A DNA stretch of 64,000 nt, from contig NZ_JACSZV010000026.1 in assembly GCF_014472415.1 (NCBI RefSeq), forward strand, positions 1 to 64,000, read 5' to 3'. A program made the translations under genes and the position numbers. Below the pieces are notes generated by a model. It was not told where the DNA came from. It worked only from the letters and a program-made list of their open reading frames with translations, and ran no database searches. Numbering within the stretch: the first letter of the stretch is position 1; every line of letters starts with the position of its first letter. The DNA is from Pseudomonas sp. N40(2020) (GTDB lineage Bacteria; Pseudomonadota; Gammaproteobacteria; Pseudomonadales; Pseudomonadaceae). Below are positions 36,213-49,606 of this stretch, piece by piece.

Positions 36213-37313
36213 ATGCAGACACTCAAGGTCGATCTAGGCGAGCGCAGCTACCCGATTCATATTGGCGAAGGTTTGTTGGATCAGCCCGAGCTGCTGGCTC
36301 CGCATATCCATGGGCGACAAGTGGCAATCATCTCCAACGAGACCGTTGCGCCGCTCTATCTCGAGCGTCTGACTCGCAGCCTTGCGCAGTTCTCAGTGAT
36401 TTCCGTGGTGCTGCCGGACGGTGAAGCCTTCAAGAACTGGGAAACCCTGCAACTGATCTTCGACGGTCTGCTGACCGCTCGTCATGATCGCCGCACTACC
36501 GTGATCGCCCTTGGCGGCGGCGTGATCGGCGATATGGCCGGTTTTGCTGCTGCCTGCTACCAGCGTGGCGTCGATTTCATACAGATCCCCACTACATTGC
36601 TGTCCCAGGTCGATTCGTCGGTGGGCGGCAAGACCGGGATCAACCATCCGCTGGGCAAAAACATGGTCGGCGCGTTCTATCAGCCGAACGTGGTGCTGAT
36701 CGACACCGCGTCCCTGAAAACCCTGCCACCGCGTGAGCTGTCGGCGGGTTTGGCGGAAGTCATCAAGTACGGCCTGATCTGCGACGAGCCGTTCCTGACC
36801 TGGCTGGAGGACAACGTTGACGCCCTGCGCGCGCTGGACCAGAAAGCCCTGACGTATGCCATCGAGCGCTCCTGTGCAGCCAAGGCTGCGGTGGTCGGCG
36901 CCGATGAGAAGGAAACCGGCGTACGTGCCACGCTCAATCTCGGCCACACCTTCGGCCACGCCATCGAGACCCACATGGGCTATGGTGTCTGGCTGCATGG
37001 TGAAGCGGTGGCGGCTGGCACCGTGATGGCGCTGGAGATGTCTGCGCGTCTGGGCTGGATCAGCGAACAGGAGCGCGATCGCGGCATTCGTCTGTTCCAG
37101 CGCGCCGGTCTGCCGGTGGTTCCGCCTATAGAGATGAGCGAAGCTGATTTTCTCGAACACATGGCTATTGATAAAAAAGTGATCGACGGTCGTCTGCGCC
37201 TGGTGCTGCTGCGCCGGATGGGTGAAGCGGTAGTGACCGACGATTATCCGAAAGAAGTTCTACAGGCCACGCTGGGAGCGGATTACCGCGCCCTGGCTCA
37301 GCTTAAAGGTTAA
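36213..37313 (+). CDS. aroB: 3-dehydroquinate synthase AroB
   Basis: Converts DAHP to 3-dehydroquinate, second step of the chorismate pathway; NAD and divalent metal dependent. The 366-residue protein shows GGGVIGDMAGFAA (about 99-111), the substrate segment DSSVGGKTGINHPLGKNMVG and metal His residues in LNLGHTFGHAIE. A 152-base gap separates it from aroK. The DamX-like gene follows after 10 bases. Confidence 0.97.
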   Translation: MQTLKVDLGERSYPIHIGEGLLDQPELLAPHIHGRQVAIISNETVAPLYLERLTRSLAQFSVISVVLPDGEAFKNWETLQLIFDGLLTARHDRRTTVIALGGGVIGDMAGFAAACYQRGVDFIQIPTTLLSQVDSSVGGKTGINHPLGKNMVGAFYQPNVVLIDTASLKTLPPRELSAGLAEVIKYGLICDEPFLTWLEDNVDALRALDQKALTYAIERSCAAKAAVVGADEKETGVRATLNLGHTFGHAIETHMGYGVWLHGEAVAAGTVMALEMSARLGWISEQERDRGIRLFQRAGLPVVPPIEMSEADFLEHMAIDKKVIDGRLRLVLLRRMGEAVVTDDYPKEVLQATLGADYRALAQLKG

Positions 37314-37323
37314 TAAGATTCCG

Positions 37324-38916
37324 ATGACTAGTTTGCATGCCGACGAGGCGTTCCTCGGCCATTTCCAGTTAAGTCACGACCCCTTCGCTCCGCGGGTGCC
37401 GGGCTTCAAGTTCTTCCCGGCCCAGCGCAAACCGGTGCTGGGTCAACTGCATCACCTGGCGCGTTACAGCCAGTTGCTGTTGGTAGTCACCGGCCCGCAG
37501 GGCAGCGGCAAGACGCTGCTGCGTCAGGCACTGGTGGCCAGCACCAACAAGCAATCGGTGCAGAGCGTTGTTGTCTCCGCACGCGGTGCCGGCGATGCGG
37601 CGGGCGTGCTGCGTCAGGTCGCTCAGGCGCTGAACGTGGCCCAGGCCGAAGTCGGCGCGATTCTGGATCAGGTGGTGCAACTCGCGCTGACTGGCCAGGA
37701 AGTCTATTTGCTGGTGGATGACGCCGAGCAACTCGACGAGTCCGCTCTCGAAGCGCTGATGGCGCTGGGTGCCGGCGCTCCGGAAGGTCGTCCGCATGTG
37801 TTCCTGTTCGGTGAGTCGTCGCTGATCGCTCAGCTCGAGGCTTTGCACCTCGAGGAAGAGCGCTTCCACGTCATCGAACTGCAGCCGTACACCGAAGAAG
37901 AGACCCGCGAGTATCTCGACCAACGGCTGGAAGGTGCCGGCCGGGGTGTCGAACTTTTCACCGCAGATCAGATCTCTGATATTCACGAAAGCTCCGAGGG
38001 TTGGCCGGGCAACATCAACCAGGTCGCTCGCGATGCTCTGATAGAAGTCATGATTGCCAGCCGCTCTGCGGTCAAGCGTCCAAGTATGGGGTTCAACATG
38101 CCGAAGAAACACGTATTGGCGATTTCCGCCGTCGTTGTGGTCGCGGTCGCCGCCGCCTGGCTGATGCCGGGTCGCAACAAGGCGCCAACCACCGGCGCAC
38201 CCGCCAACGAACAGGCACAACTGCCATTGGGCCAGGGCGCTGCCAATGGCGCTGCACCGAACGTCGAGTTCGCCGGCAACACGCAGCCGATGCCATTGCC
38301 GCTGGTCGGCAATTCGCAACCGGTGATGCGCGGCCCGTTGGCTGAAGCCGCTGGCGGAATCACCGAAGGCGATGACGGCGTGCCACTGGAAGGCTCCAGC
38401 GATACGCCGCCAACCGTGACCACTTCGGCGCCACCAGCGGGCGTTCCGGCCGGGCCTGCACCGACTCCGGTTCCAGTGCCTGCTGCCAAGCCTGTGCCTG
38501 CTCCGACGCAAATCGCTACCGCCAAGCCGGTTCCGGCAGCACCAGCGGCGAAACCGGCGCCAGCGCCAGCCAAGCCAGTCGCCGCCGCCAAACCGGCCGA
38601 TAAGCCGGTTACCGTGGCCAAAGCCGCCGGTGGCAGCTGGTATGCCGGTCAGCCGACGAGCAACTACGTGGTGCAGATCCTAGGCACCAGCTCCGAAGCG
38701 GCCGCGCAAAGCTTCGTCAAGGAACAGGGCGGCGAGTACCGTTATTTCAAGAAAGTCCTCAACGGCAAGCCTCTCTACGTGATCACCTACGGCAACTTCG
38801 CCAATCGTGATGCGGCTGTTTCTGCCATCAAGGCCTTGCCAGCGAAGGTTCAGGCTGGTAAACCTTGGCCTCGCACTGTCGCCAGCGTCCAACAGGAACT
38901 GGCAACAACTCGCTGA
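37324..38916 (+). CDS. DamX-like AAA-ATPase/SPOR cell-division protein
   Basis: 530-residue membrane protein. The N-terminal cytoplasmic AAA domain (about 1-255) has Walker A GPQGSGKTL (about 57-65) and Walker B VYLLVDDAEQL, and resembles the ExeA/MSHA ATPase group. One helix lies at about 260-278. A long Ala/Pro/Val-rich periplasmic linker (about 285-440) leads to a SPOR domain (about 445-525, TSNYVVQILGTSSEAAAQSF) that targets septal peptidoglycan. DamX of E. coli occupies the same aroB-linked position and has the same layout. The role in division is inferred from the family. Confidence 0.9.
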   Translation: MTSLHADEAFLGHFQLSHDPFAPRVPGFKFFPAQRKPVLGQLHHLARYSQLLLVVTGPQGSGKTLLRQALVASTNKQSVQSVVVSARGAGDAAGVLRQVAQALNVAQAEVGAILDQVVQLALTGQEVYLLVDDAEQLDESALEALMALGAGAPEGRPHVFLFGESSLIAQLEALHLEEERFHVIELQPYTEEETREYLDQRLEGAGRGVELFTADQISDIHESSEGWPGNINQVARDALIEVMIASRSAVKRPSMGFNMPKKHVLAISAVVVVAVAAAWLMPGRNKAPTTGAPANEQAQLPLGQGAANGAAPNVEFAGNTQPMPLPLVGNSQPVMRGPLAEAAGGITEGDDGVPLEGSSDTPPTVTTSAPPAGVPAGPAPTPVPVPAAKPVPAPTQIATAKPVPAAPAAKPAPAPAKPVAAAKPADKPVTVAKAAGGSWYAGQPTSNYVVQILGTSSEAAAQSFVKEQGGEYRYFKKVLNGKPLYVITYGNFANRDAAVSAIKALPAKVQAGKPWPRTVASVQQELATTR

Positions 38917-39094
38917 AGATTCGGCGGCCTTACCCAGGCCGCCACTCCAGGCACCTCAAAATTTCCGCAAGTGCGCGCCGCCTCTACAGGCCGCGTGCCT
39001 TGTGGTGTCTGCGTCACAGTAGTCTTTGAGTCGTTGCAGTCAAAATTAAAAAAGTTTTGACTAGCACAGCAGATCGCTTTAAACCTTTCACAAA

Positions 39095-39116
39095 TGCGAC
39101 ATAGATTTGCGACATT
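39095..39116 (+). promoter_or_regulatory. direct repeat TGCGACAT upstream of gltB promoter
   Basis: Two exact copies of TGCGACAT, 14 bases apart start to start, lie 13-34 bases upstream of the predicted gltB -35 element in an AT-rich stretch. This is a plausible activator site, but the binding protein is not identified. The rest of 38917-39260 holds no gene. Confidence 0.35.
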
Positions 39117-39128
39117 TCGTCGTCAAAT

Positions 39129-39157
39129 TTGTGAGCGTCTGTGTCGCTGTGTACAAT
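39129..39157 (+). promoter_or_regulatory. probable sigma-70 promoter of gltBD
   Basis: TTGTGA, exactly 17 bases, TACAAT, with the -10 ending 109 bases before the gltB start. It is the best promoter match in the 350-base gap before gltB. Confidence 0.65.
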
Positions 39158-39266
39158 GACCACCCTTTTGCCCCCGCTAAGCCGGCGTACGTTCGGCGCG
39201 GATCGCAAGTGGTTGAATTGAAAAGAAATTTGCCTCGAAAAGAGGCAGCCTGGTGAGAAAGTGTCT

Positions 39267-43712
<4,446 letters not shown>

Positions 43713-43745
43713 TATGCGCCTGAAGAGTTTGATGAGGTTTTAACA

Positions 43746-45164
43746 ATGGCTGAACGTCTGAATAACGACTTCCAGTTCATCGATGTCGGGCGCAAAGATC
43801 CGAAGAAGAAACTGTTGCGTCAACGCAAGAAAGAGTTCGTCGAGATCTACGAACCGTTCAAACCCCAGCAGTCGGCCGATCAGGCCCACCGCTGCCTGGG
43901 TTGCGGCAACCCGTATTGCGAATGGAAGTGCCCGGTGCACAACTTCATTCCCAACTGGTTGAAGCTGGTGGCCGAGGGCAACATCCTCCAGGCCGCCGAG
44001 CTGTCGCACCAGACCAATACCCTGCCTGAGGTTTGCGGCCGGGTTTGCCCGCAGGATCGTCTGTGCGAGGGTGCCTGCACCCTTAACGACGGTTTCGGCG
44101 CGGTGACCATCGGTTCGGTCGAGAAGTACATCACCGACACCGCGTTCGCCATGGGCTGGCGTCCGGACATGTCCAAGGTCAAACCGACCGGCAAGCGTGT
44201 CGCGATCATCGGTGCAGGCCCGGCGGGTCTGGGCTGTGCTGACGTGCTGGTACGTGGCGGCGTGACTCCGGTGGTGTTCGACAAGAACCCGGAAATCGGT
44301 GGCTTGCTGACTTTTGGCATCCCCGAGTTCAAGCTTGAGAAGACTGTGCTGAGCAATCGCCGCGAAGTCTTCACCGGCATGGGCATCGAGTTCCGCCTCA
44401 ACACCGAGGTCGGCAAAGACGTGACCATGGAGCAACTGCTCGCCGAATACGATGCCGTGTTCATGGGCATGGGCACCTACACCTACATGAAGGGCGGTTT
44501 TGCCGGTGAGGATCTGCCGGGCGTTTATGACGCGCTGGACTTCCTGATCGCCAACGTCAACCGCAACCTGGGCTTTGAAAAGTCGCCGGAAGATTTCGTC
44601 GACATGAAGGTCAAGAAGGTCGTGGTACTCGGCGGCGGCGACACGGCGATGGACTGCAACCGTACGTCGATCCGTCAGGGCGCCAAGTCGGTGACCTGTG
44701 CCTATCGTCGTGACGAAGCGAACATGCCCGGCTCGCGTAAAGAGGTGAAGAACGCCAAGGAAGAAGGCGTGAAATTCCTTTATAACCGCCAGCCGATCGC
44801 CATCGTTGGTGAAGACAAGGTCGAAGGCGTCAAAGTGGTCGAGACCCGTCTCGGCGAACCGGACGCCCGTGGCCGTCGCAGCCCCGAGCCGATCCCGGGC
44901 TCCGAAGAGATCATCCCGGCCGACGCCGTGGTCATCGCCTTCGGTTTCCGCCCGAGCCCGGCGCCGTGGTTCGAACAGTTCGAGATCCAGACCGACAGCC
45001 AGGGCCGCGTGGTGGCCCCGGAGCAAGGTCAGTACAAGCACCAGACCAGCAACCCGAAAATCTTCGCCGGTGGCGACATGGTGCGCGGTTCGGATCTGGT
45101 AGTGACGGCGATCTTCGAGGGCCGTAATGCGGCTGAAGGGATTCTGGATTACCTGGGCGTCTAA
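43746..45164 (+). CDS. gltD: glutamate synthase small subunit
   Basis: Flavoprotein that feeds NADPH electrons to GltB, 472 residues. N-terminal cysteines in CLGCGNPYCEWKC and CGRVCPQDRLCEGAC bind two 4Fe-4S clusters. The FAD site GAGPAGLGCADVL is at about 155-167 and the NADPH site GGGDTAMDC at about 297-305. A REP doublet follows instead of a simple terminator. Confidence 0.97.
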   Translation: MAERLNNDFQFIDVGRKDPKKKLLRQRKKEFVEIYEPFKPQQSADQAHRCLGCGNPYCEWKCPVHNFIPNWLKLVAEGNILQAAELSHQTNTLPEVCGRVCPQDRLCEGACTLNDGFGAVTIGSVEKYITDTAFAMGWRPDMSKVKPTGKRVAIIGAGPAGLGCADVLVRGGVTPVVFDKNPEIGGLLTFGIPEFKLEKTVLSNRREVFTGMGIEFRLNTEVGKDVTMEQLLAEYDAVFMGMGTYTYMKGGFAGEDLPGVYDALDFLIANVNRNLGFEKSPEDFVDMKVKKVVVLGGGDTAMDCNRTSIRQGAKSVTCAYRRDEANMPGSRKEVKNAKEEGVKFLYNRQPIAIVGEDKVEGVKVVETRLGEPDARGRRSPEPIPGSEEIIPADAVVIAFGFRPSPAPWFEQFEIQTDSQGRVVAPEQGQYKHQTSNPKIFAGGDMVRGSDLVVTAIFEGRNAAEGILDYLGV

Positions 45165-45194
45165 CCCCGGGCCCTGAGCCAAATGCAATAACCC

Positions 45195-45284
45195 TGTGGG
45201 AGCGAGCCTGCTCGCGAAAGCGGTCTGTCAGCCAACTTCAATGTTGGATGTACCGGCCTCTTCGCGAGCAGGCTCGCTCCCACA
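45195..45284. repeat. REP doublet (inverted pair), family A
   Basis: Two inverted GTGGGAGCGAGCCTGCTCGCGA units with a spacer of about 40 bp in the gltD-hemE gap (45165-45416). The rest of the gap should carry the hemE promoter; no gene is seen there. Confidence 0.85.
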
Positions 45285-45416
45285 GTTGTTTCTCAGTGTT
45301 GCTAGTAGCGCATTCCAGCGCAATTAATTGACCCGATAGACAAAAGGCTGACCTGCATCCGTGCCTTTTGCGTCGCGCTCTGAGAAAATGCCCGCACTTT
45401 TTTTCCGGATGCCGAC

Positions 45417-46484
45417 ATGACTGCCCTGAAGAACGACCGTTTCCTCCGCGCCCTGCTCAAGCAACCCGTAGACGTCACCCCCGTGTGGATGATGCGTCAG
45501 GCCGGCCGTTACCTGCCGGAATACCGCGCCAGCCGTGCCCACGCCGGTGACTTCATGAGCCTGTGCATGAATCCGGAATTCGCTTGCGAAGTCACCATGC
45601 AACCGCTCGACCGTTATCCACAACTGGACGCGGCGATTCTGTTCTCCGACATCCTCACCATTCCCGACGCGATGGGCCAAGGCCTGTACTTCGAGACCGG
45701 TGAAGGTCCGCGCTTCAAGAAAGTCGTCAGCACCCTGGCCGACATCGAAGCCCTGCCGATCCCTGATCCGCACAAAGACCTCGGCTATGTGATGGACGCG
45801 GTCAGCACCATCCGCCGCGAACTCAACGGCCGTGTGCCGCTGATCGGTTTCTCCGGCAGCCCTTGGACGCTGGCCACCTACATGGTCGAAGGCGGCTCGT
45901 CGAAAGACTTCCGCAAGACCAAAGCCATGCTCTACGACAACCCGCAAGCCATGCACCTGCTGTTGGATAAACTGGCGCAGTCGGTGACTTCGTACCTCAA
46001 CGGCCAGATCATGGCTGGTGCGCAAGCGGTGCAGATCTTCGACACCTGGGGCGGCAACCTGTCGGCGGCGGCGTACCAGGAGTTCTCGCTGGCCTACATG
46101 AAGAAAATCGTCAGCGGGCTGATCCGCGAGCACGACGGTCGTAAGGTGCCGGTGATCCTGTTCACCAAGAACGGCGGCCTGTGGCTGGAAAGCATCGCCG
46201 AGGCTGGGGCCGACGCACTGGGCCTGGACTGGACCTGCGACATCGGCAACGCCCGCGCCCGCGTCGGCGACAAGGTTGCACTGCAAGGCAACATGGACCC
46301 GACCGTGCTTTACGCGAAGCCGGAAGCCATCCGCACCGAAGTCGGGCGCATCCTCGCCAGCTACGGCAAAGGCAGCGGCCACGTGTTCAACCTCGGTCAC
46401 GGCATCACCCCTGAGGTTGATCCTGAACACGCCGGCGCCTTCCTGCGCGCAGTGCATGAGCTGTCGGCGCAGTATCACGAGTGA
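45417..46484 (+). CDS. hemE: uroporphyrinogen decarboxylase
   Basis: Decarboxylates the four acetate side chains of uroporphyrinogen III in heme synthesis, cytoplasmic, 355 residues. Both family signatures are intact: MMRQAGRYLPEYR (about 22-34, with catalytic Arg residues) and IGFSGSPWTLATYMVEGG (about 142-159). An intrinsic terminator lies 25 bases after the stop. Confidence 0.97.
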   Translation: MTALKNDRFLRALLKQPVDVTPVWMMRQAGRYLPEYRASRAHAGDFMSLCMNPEFACEVTMQPLDRYPQLDAAILFSDILTIPDAMGQGLYFETGEGPRFKKVVSTLADIEALPIPDPHKDLGYVMDAVSTIRRELNGRVPLIGFSGSPWTLATYMVEGGSSKDFRKTKAMLYDNPQAMHLLLDKLAQSVTSYLNGQIMAGAQAVQIFDTWGGNLSAAAYQEFSLAYMKKIVSGLIREHDGRKVPVILFTKNGGLWLESIAEAGADALGLDWTCDIGNARARVGDKVALQGNMDPTVLYAKPEAIRTEVGRILASYGKGSGHVFNLGHGITPEVDPEHAGAFLRAVHELSAQYHE

Positions 46485-46509
46485 TCGACGCCCAGCTTTA
46501 AATTCTGCA

Positions 46510-46550
46510 AAACAAAAACGCCCGGCTTATGCCGGGCGTTTTTGTTTTGC
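46510..46550. terminator. bidirectional intrinsic terminator between hemE and MFS gene
   Basis: ACGCCCGGC, loop, GCCGGGCGT stem with A-rich left and T-rich right tails, so it can stop both convergent transcripts. Confidence 0.9.
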
Positions 46551-46563
46551 AATGGGTTTTGCG

Positions 46564-47838
46564 TCAGGCTTTGACTCCGCCGAGCGGCGGCAACTTCGCC
46601 AGCTTCAACGCCACCAACAGCGCCACCAGCAACAGCGCGCCGATGAACAAGCCAATCCCGTTCCATCCGCCCAAGTGCCAGAACACCCCGCCTGCCGTCC
46701 CGGCAATGCTCGACCCGGCGTAATAGCTGAACAGATACAACGACGACGCCTGGCCCCTGGCCTTGATTGCGCGCCGGCCGATCCAGCTACTCGCCACCGA
46801 GTGCGCGCCGAAGAAGCCGAAGGTGAAGATAAGCATGCCGATGATCACTAGTGGCAACGGCGTGAACATCGTCAGGGCGAGGCCGACGAACATCAGCGCA
46901 ATCGTCGCCCACAACACTTTGCGCCGTCCCAGCTTGTCCGCCAGCGAACCGATTTTCGCCGAGCTGTAGATACCCGACAGGTACACCACCGACAGCAAAC
47001 CGACAAACACCTGATCGAGGTTGTATGGTTGAGCCAGCAAGCGATAACCGATGTAGTTGAACAGCGTGAAAAACGCGCCCATCAGCACGAACGCTTCGAG
47101 AAACAGCAGCGGCAAACCGGCATCGCGAAAGTGCATGGTGAAGCCATCAAGCAGACTGCGCGGATGCAGCGAACGCGAGCGGAAATTTCGCGACTCCGGA
47201 AGAATCTTCCAGAACACTGCCGCCGCAATCAGCGCCAGACCGCCGATCACCAGCATCGCCGTGTGCCAACTGACGAAGTCGATCAGCACCCCGGTGATCA
47301 AGCGTCCGCTCATCCCGCCAATCGCGTTGCCGCCAATGTACAGGCCCATTGCCAGGCCGATGTGCTGCGGATGAATCTCTTCGCTCAAGTAAGTCATCGC
47401 CACCGCCGCCAGCCCGCTCAGCGATAAACCGATGAGCGCGCGCATGATCAATACGCCTTCCCAGCTCGGCATCATCGCACTGGCCATGGTGCACAGCGCC
47501 GCCGCAAACAGTGCAGTGACCATCACCGGTTTGCGTCCGATCCGATCGGAAATCGGCCCGGTAATCAGCAGGCCGATGGCGAGCATGCCGGTGGCGACCG
47601 AGAGGATCAGGCTGCTCTGCGCCGCGTTGATCGAATATTCGTGAGATAGCAGCGGCATCATCGGCTGCACGCAATACAGCAGGGCAAACGTCGCAAACCC
47701 GCCGCTGAACAACGCCAGCACCGTGCGCATGAACATCGGCGTGCCTTTTTCGATATAGATCTCTTGCATCTCGGCGACGACATCGTCGGCCGCAGCGGGC
47801 GGGACTTCATGGGCAAGAGGGGCGGCGGCGGTTTTCAC
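46564..47838 (-). CDS. MFS transporter, YnfM-like
   Basis: Twelve-helix major facilitator permease, 424 residues from GTG 47838, with GAGG upstream. A hydrophilic N-terminal tail of about 35 residues precedes TM1. The MFS loop 2-3 motif reads GPISDRIGRKPVM and its second-half counterpart SAKIGSLADKLGRRKVL. The substrate is unknown; relatives are proposed drug or solute exporters. It is divergent from a LysR gene, which probably controls it. A longer reading to 47958 would extend into the LysR coding sequence and is rejected. Confidence 0.88.
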   Translation of the reverse strand: MKTAAAPLAHEVPPAAADDVVAEMQEIYIEKGTPMFMRTVLALFSGGFATFALLYCVQPMMPLLSHEYSINAAQSSLILSVATGMLAIGLLITGPISDRIGRKPVMVTALFAAALCTMASAMMPSWEGVLIMRALIGLSLSGLAAVAMTYLSEEIHPQHIGLAMGLYIGGNAIGGMSGRLITGVLIDFVSWHTAMLVIGGLALIAAAVFWKILPESRNFRSRSLHPRSLLDGFTMHFRDAGLPLLFLEAFVLMGAFFTLFNYIGYRLLAQPYNLDQVFVGLLSVVYLSGIYSSAKIGSLADKLGRRKVLWATIALMFVGLALTMFTPLPLVIIGMLIFTFGFFGAHSVASSWIGRRAIKARGQASSLYLFSYYAGSSIAGTAGGVFWHLGGWNGIGLFIGALLLVALLVALKLAKLPPLGGVKA

Positions 47839-47956
47839 ATCAGACCTCGGAGAGCACGGCCAGGCAGGCAATGAAAAAATCATATAGCTGGCTAATGTTT
47901 CTATCCAATATATTGTTCGACCTGTTTGATAGCTTTCACGACCTAATGGGGTTTTC

Positions 47957-48853
47957 ATGGAATTGCGTCACCTGCGCTACTTCATCGCCGTCGCCGAAGA
48001 ACTGCACTTCGGCCGCGCCGCACAAGTGCTGGGGATTTCTCAGCCGCCGCTGAGCCAGCAGATTCAGGCGCTAGAGCAAGAAGTTGGCGCGCGGCTATTC
48101 GAGCGGACCAATCGTCGGGTCGAGCTGAGTGAGGCCGGGCGTTTGTTTCTGGAGGAGGCGCGGCTGGTTCTGGCGCAGGTCGACAAAGCGGCGGATGTCG
48201 CCCGGCGTGCGCAACTCGGCGAACTCGGTGAATTGAAGATCGGTTTTACCTCGTCGGCGCCGTTCAACTCGACCATTCCCCAGGCGATTTTCTCGTTTCG
48301 TCAGCGTTTTCCGGCGGTGCACCTGAACCTGCGTGAGATGAGTAGCACCATGGTTGCCGACGCCTTGGTGGACGAGTCGATTGAAGTTGGCATCATGCGC
48401 CCGCTGGGTCTGCCCGATTCGTTGAGCGTGGTGGAGCTGATGCGCGAGCCTTTGGTGGCGGTGCTCAGTGCCAAGCATCCGTTGGCCCAAGGCAGCGAAG
48501 AAGGTCTGTTTCTCTCGGCGCTGGCGCTGGAGCCGTTCGTGTTTTTCCCGCGCAGCTATGGTAGCGGTCTTTACGCACAACTGCTCAGCCTGGCTCGCGA
48601 TGCCGGATTCAGTCCGCATTTTGCCCAAGAGGCCGGGGAGGCGATGACCATCATCGGGCTGGTGGCGGCGGGGTTGGGTGTGTCGGTATTGCCTGCGTCC
48701 TATCAGCGGATGCGCATCGACGGCGTGGTCTACCGGCCGCTGCTGGATCCTGAAGCGATTTCAGCGGTGTGGCTGGTGCAGCGCAAGGATCAGAAATCGC
48801 CGATGGCCAAGGCCTTTGTCGAATTGCTCACGCGCAAGGTTGAAGGTGATTGA
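47957..48853 (+). CDS. LysR-family transcriptional regulator
   Basis: 298-residue regulator: N-terminal winged helix-turn-helix (about 1-60, MELRHLRYFIAVAEELHFGRAAQ, then SQPPLSQQIQALE) and a periplasmic-binding-protein-like effector domain (about 90-290). The effector is unknown. It likely regulates the divergent MFS gene from the 118-base shared region, which contains the palindrome CAATATATTG. Confidence 0.92.
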   Translation: MELRHLRYFIAVAEELHFGRAAQVLGISQPPLSQQIQALEQEVGARLFERTNRRVELSEAGRLFLEEARLVLAQVDKAADVARRAQLGELGELKIGFTSSAPFNSTIPQAIFSFRQRFPAVHLNLREMSSTMVADALVDESIEVGIMRPLGLPDSLSVVELMREPLVAVLSAKHPLAQGSEEGLFLSALALEPFVFFPRSYGSGLYAQLLSLARDAGFSPHFAQEAGEAMTIIGLVAAGLGVSVLPASYQRMRIDGVVYRPLLDPEAISAVWLVQRKDQKSPMAKAFVELLTRKVEGD

Positions 48854-48889
48854 TTAACCGCCGAAGGCTGCGATCTTTTGATCTTGCCG

Positions 48890-49327
48890 TTAAGGCAACC
48901 GCACCAAATCCCCCTTCAACGCCACCCGCGTGACAAAAATCCCCGCCCGGCACTCATAGGTATTCAGATCCTTGCGCACATGCTGGTCGTAATAACTGAC
49001 GATATTGACCACCGCATTCGCCCCGACCCGCTTGGCCTCGGCCTGCAACTTGATCAGGTTCGACTGCAACACCCACTCGCAGGAATCGTGATCGCTCTTG
49101 TTGAAGCCATTGGTCTTCAGATCACTGGTCACATCGCGCTGCAACAACCGCTGAGTGCCCTGAGGCCCATTCCCGGCCAGATAAAACTTCACACTGCCAT
49201 CCAGCCGCCCGGCACGAATCGCGTCCGACAACACCGTCTCGAAGGGCATGTACATCAGATTGGTGGCATGGCTGGCACTGGGGAGCAGGCCGAAGAGCGT
49301 GGCGGCGATCAGGGCTTTCACTTGCAT
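48890..49327 (-). CDS. exported protein of unknown function, paralog of 49607-50410
   Basis: Small secreted protein of 145 residues. The start is placed at ATG 49327 because AAGGAG lies 6 bases upstream; an ATG two codons earlier abuts the ribosome site. The signal peptide (about 1-20) ends at SHA. The mature part carries LDGSVKFYLAG, KTNGFNKSD, ANAVVNI and CRAG motifs shared with the neighbouring lipoprotein, with two conserved cysteines. Such proteins are often labelled excinuclease ATPase subunit in databases, a name nothing in the sequence supports. Possibly periplasmic. Function is not known. Confidence 0.8.
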   Translation of the reverse strand: MQVKALIAATLFGLLPSASHATNLMYMPFETVLSDAIRAGRLDGSVKFYLAGNGPQGTQRLLQRDVTSDLKTNGFNKSDHDSCEWVLQSNLIKLQAEAKRVGANAVVNIVSYYDQHVRKDLNTYECRAGIFVTRVALKGDLVRLP

Positions 49328-49442
49328 GGTCATCTCCTTGACGGTGAAAGAGAGCAGCGAGTGCTTGACTGATTGTGGCTCGCTGTTCTGGCAGGCGCGA
49401 TTCGGCGACCTGCCGGAACGAGTGTAGATGCTGAAAATGAAG

Positions 49443-49461
49443 AGGGCGCCAAATGGCGCCC
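49443..49461. terminator. possible terminator hairpin
   Basis: GGGCGCC-AAAT-GGCGCCC is a perfect 7-bp stem with a T-poor flank, downstream of the minus-strand lipoprotein gene. It is weak as an intrinsic terminator because no long T-run follows. Confidence 0.4.
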
Positions 49462-49463
49462 TT

Positions 49464-49595
49464 TGTGGCGAGGGGATTTATCCCCGATGGACTGTGCAGC
49501 AGTCCCAAACCTGTGCACTCGGCATGTCTGATATTTCGAGGTTTTGGTTTGGGGCCGCTGCGCGACCCATCGGGGATAAATCCCCTCACCACAGG
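49464..49595. repeat. inverted repeat pair, family E
   Basis: GTGGCGAGGGGATTTATCCC at the left and GGGATAAATCCCCTCACCAC at the right enclose about 75 bp. This is a further REP-like family, placed between the two paralogous exported-protein genes. No gene is seen in 49328-49606. Confidence 0.75.
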
Positions 49596-49606
49596 ATTTT
49601 ATTCAA

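Noticed and set aside
43740..45188. 482-codon minus-strand frame opposite gltD
   Set aside because: Shadow of gltD with no domain of its own.
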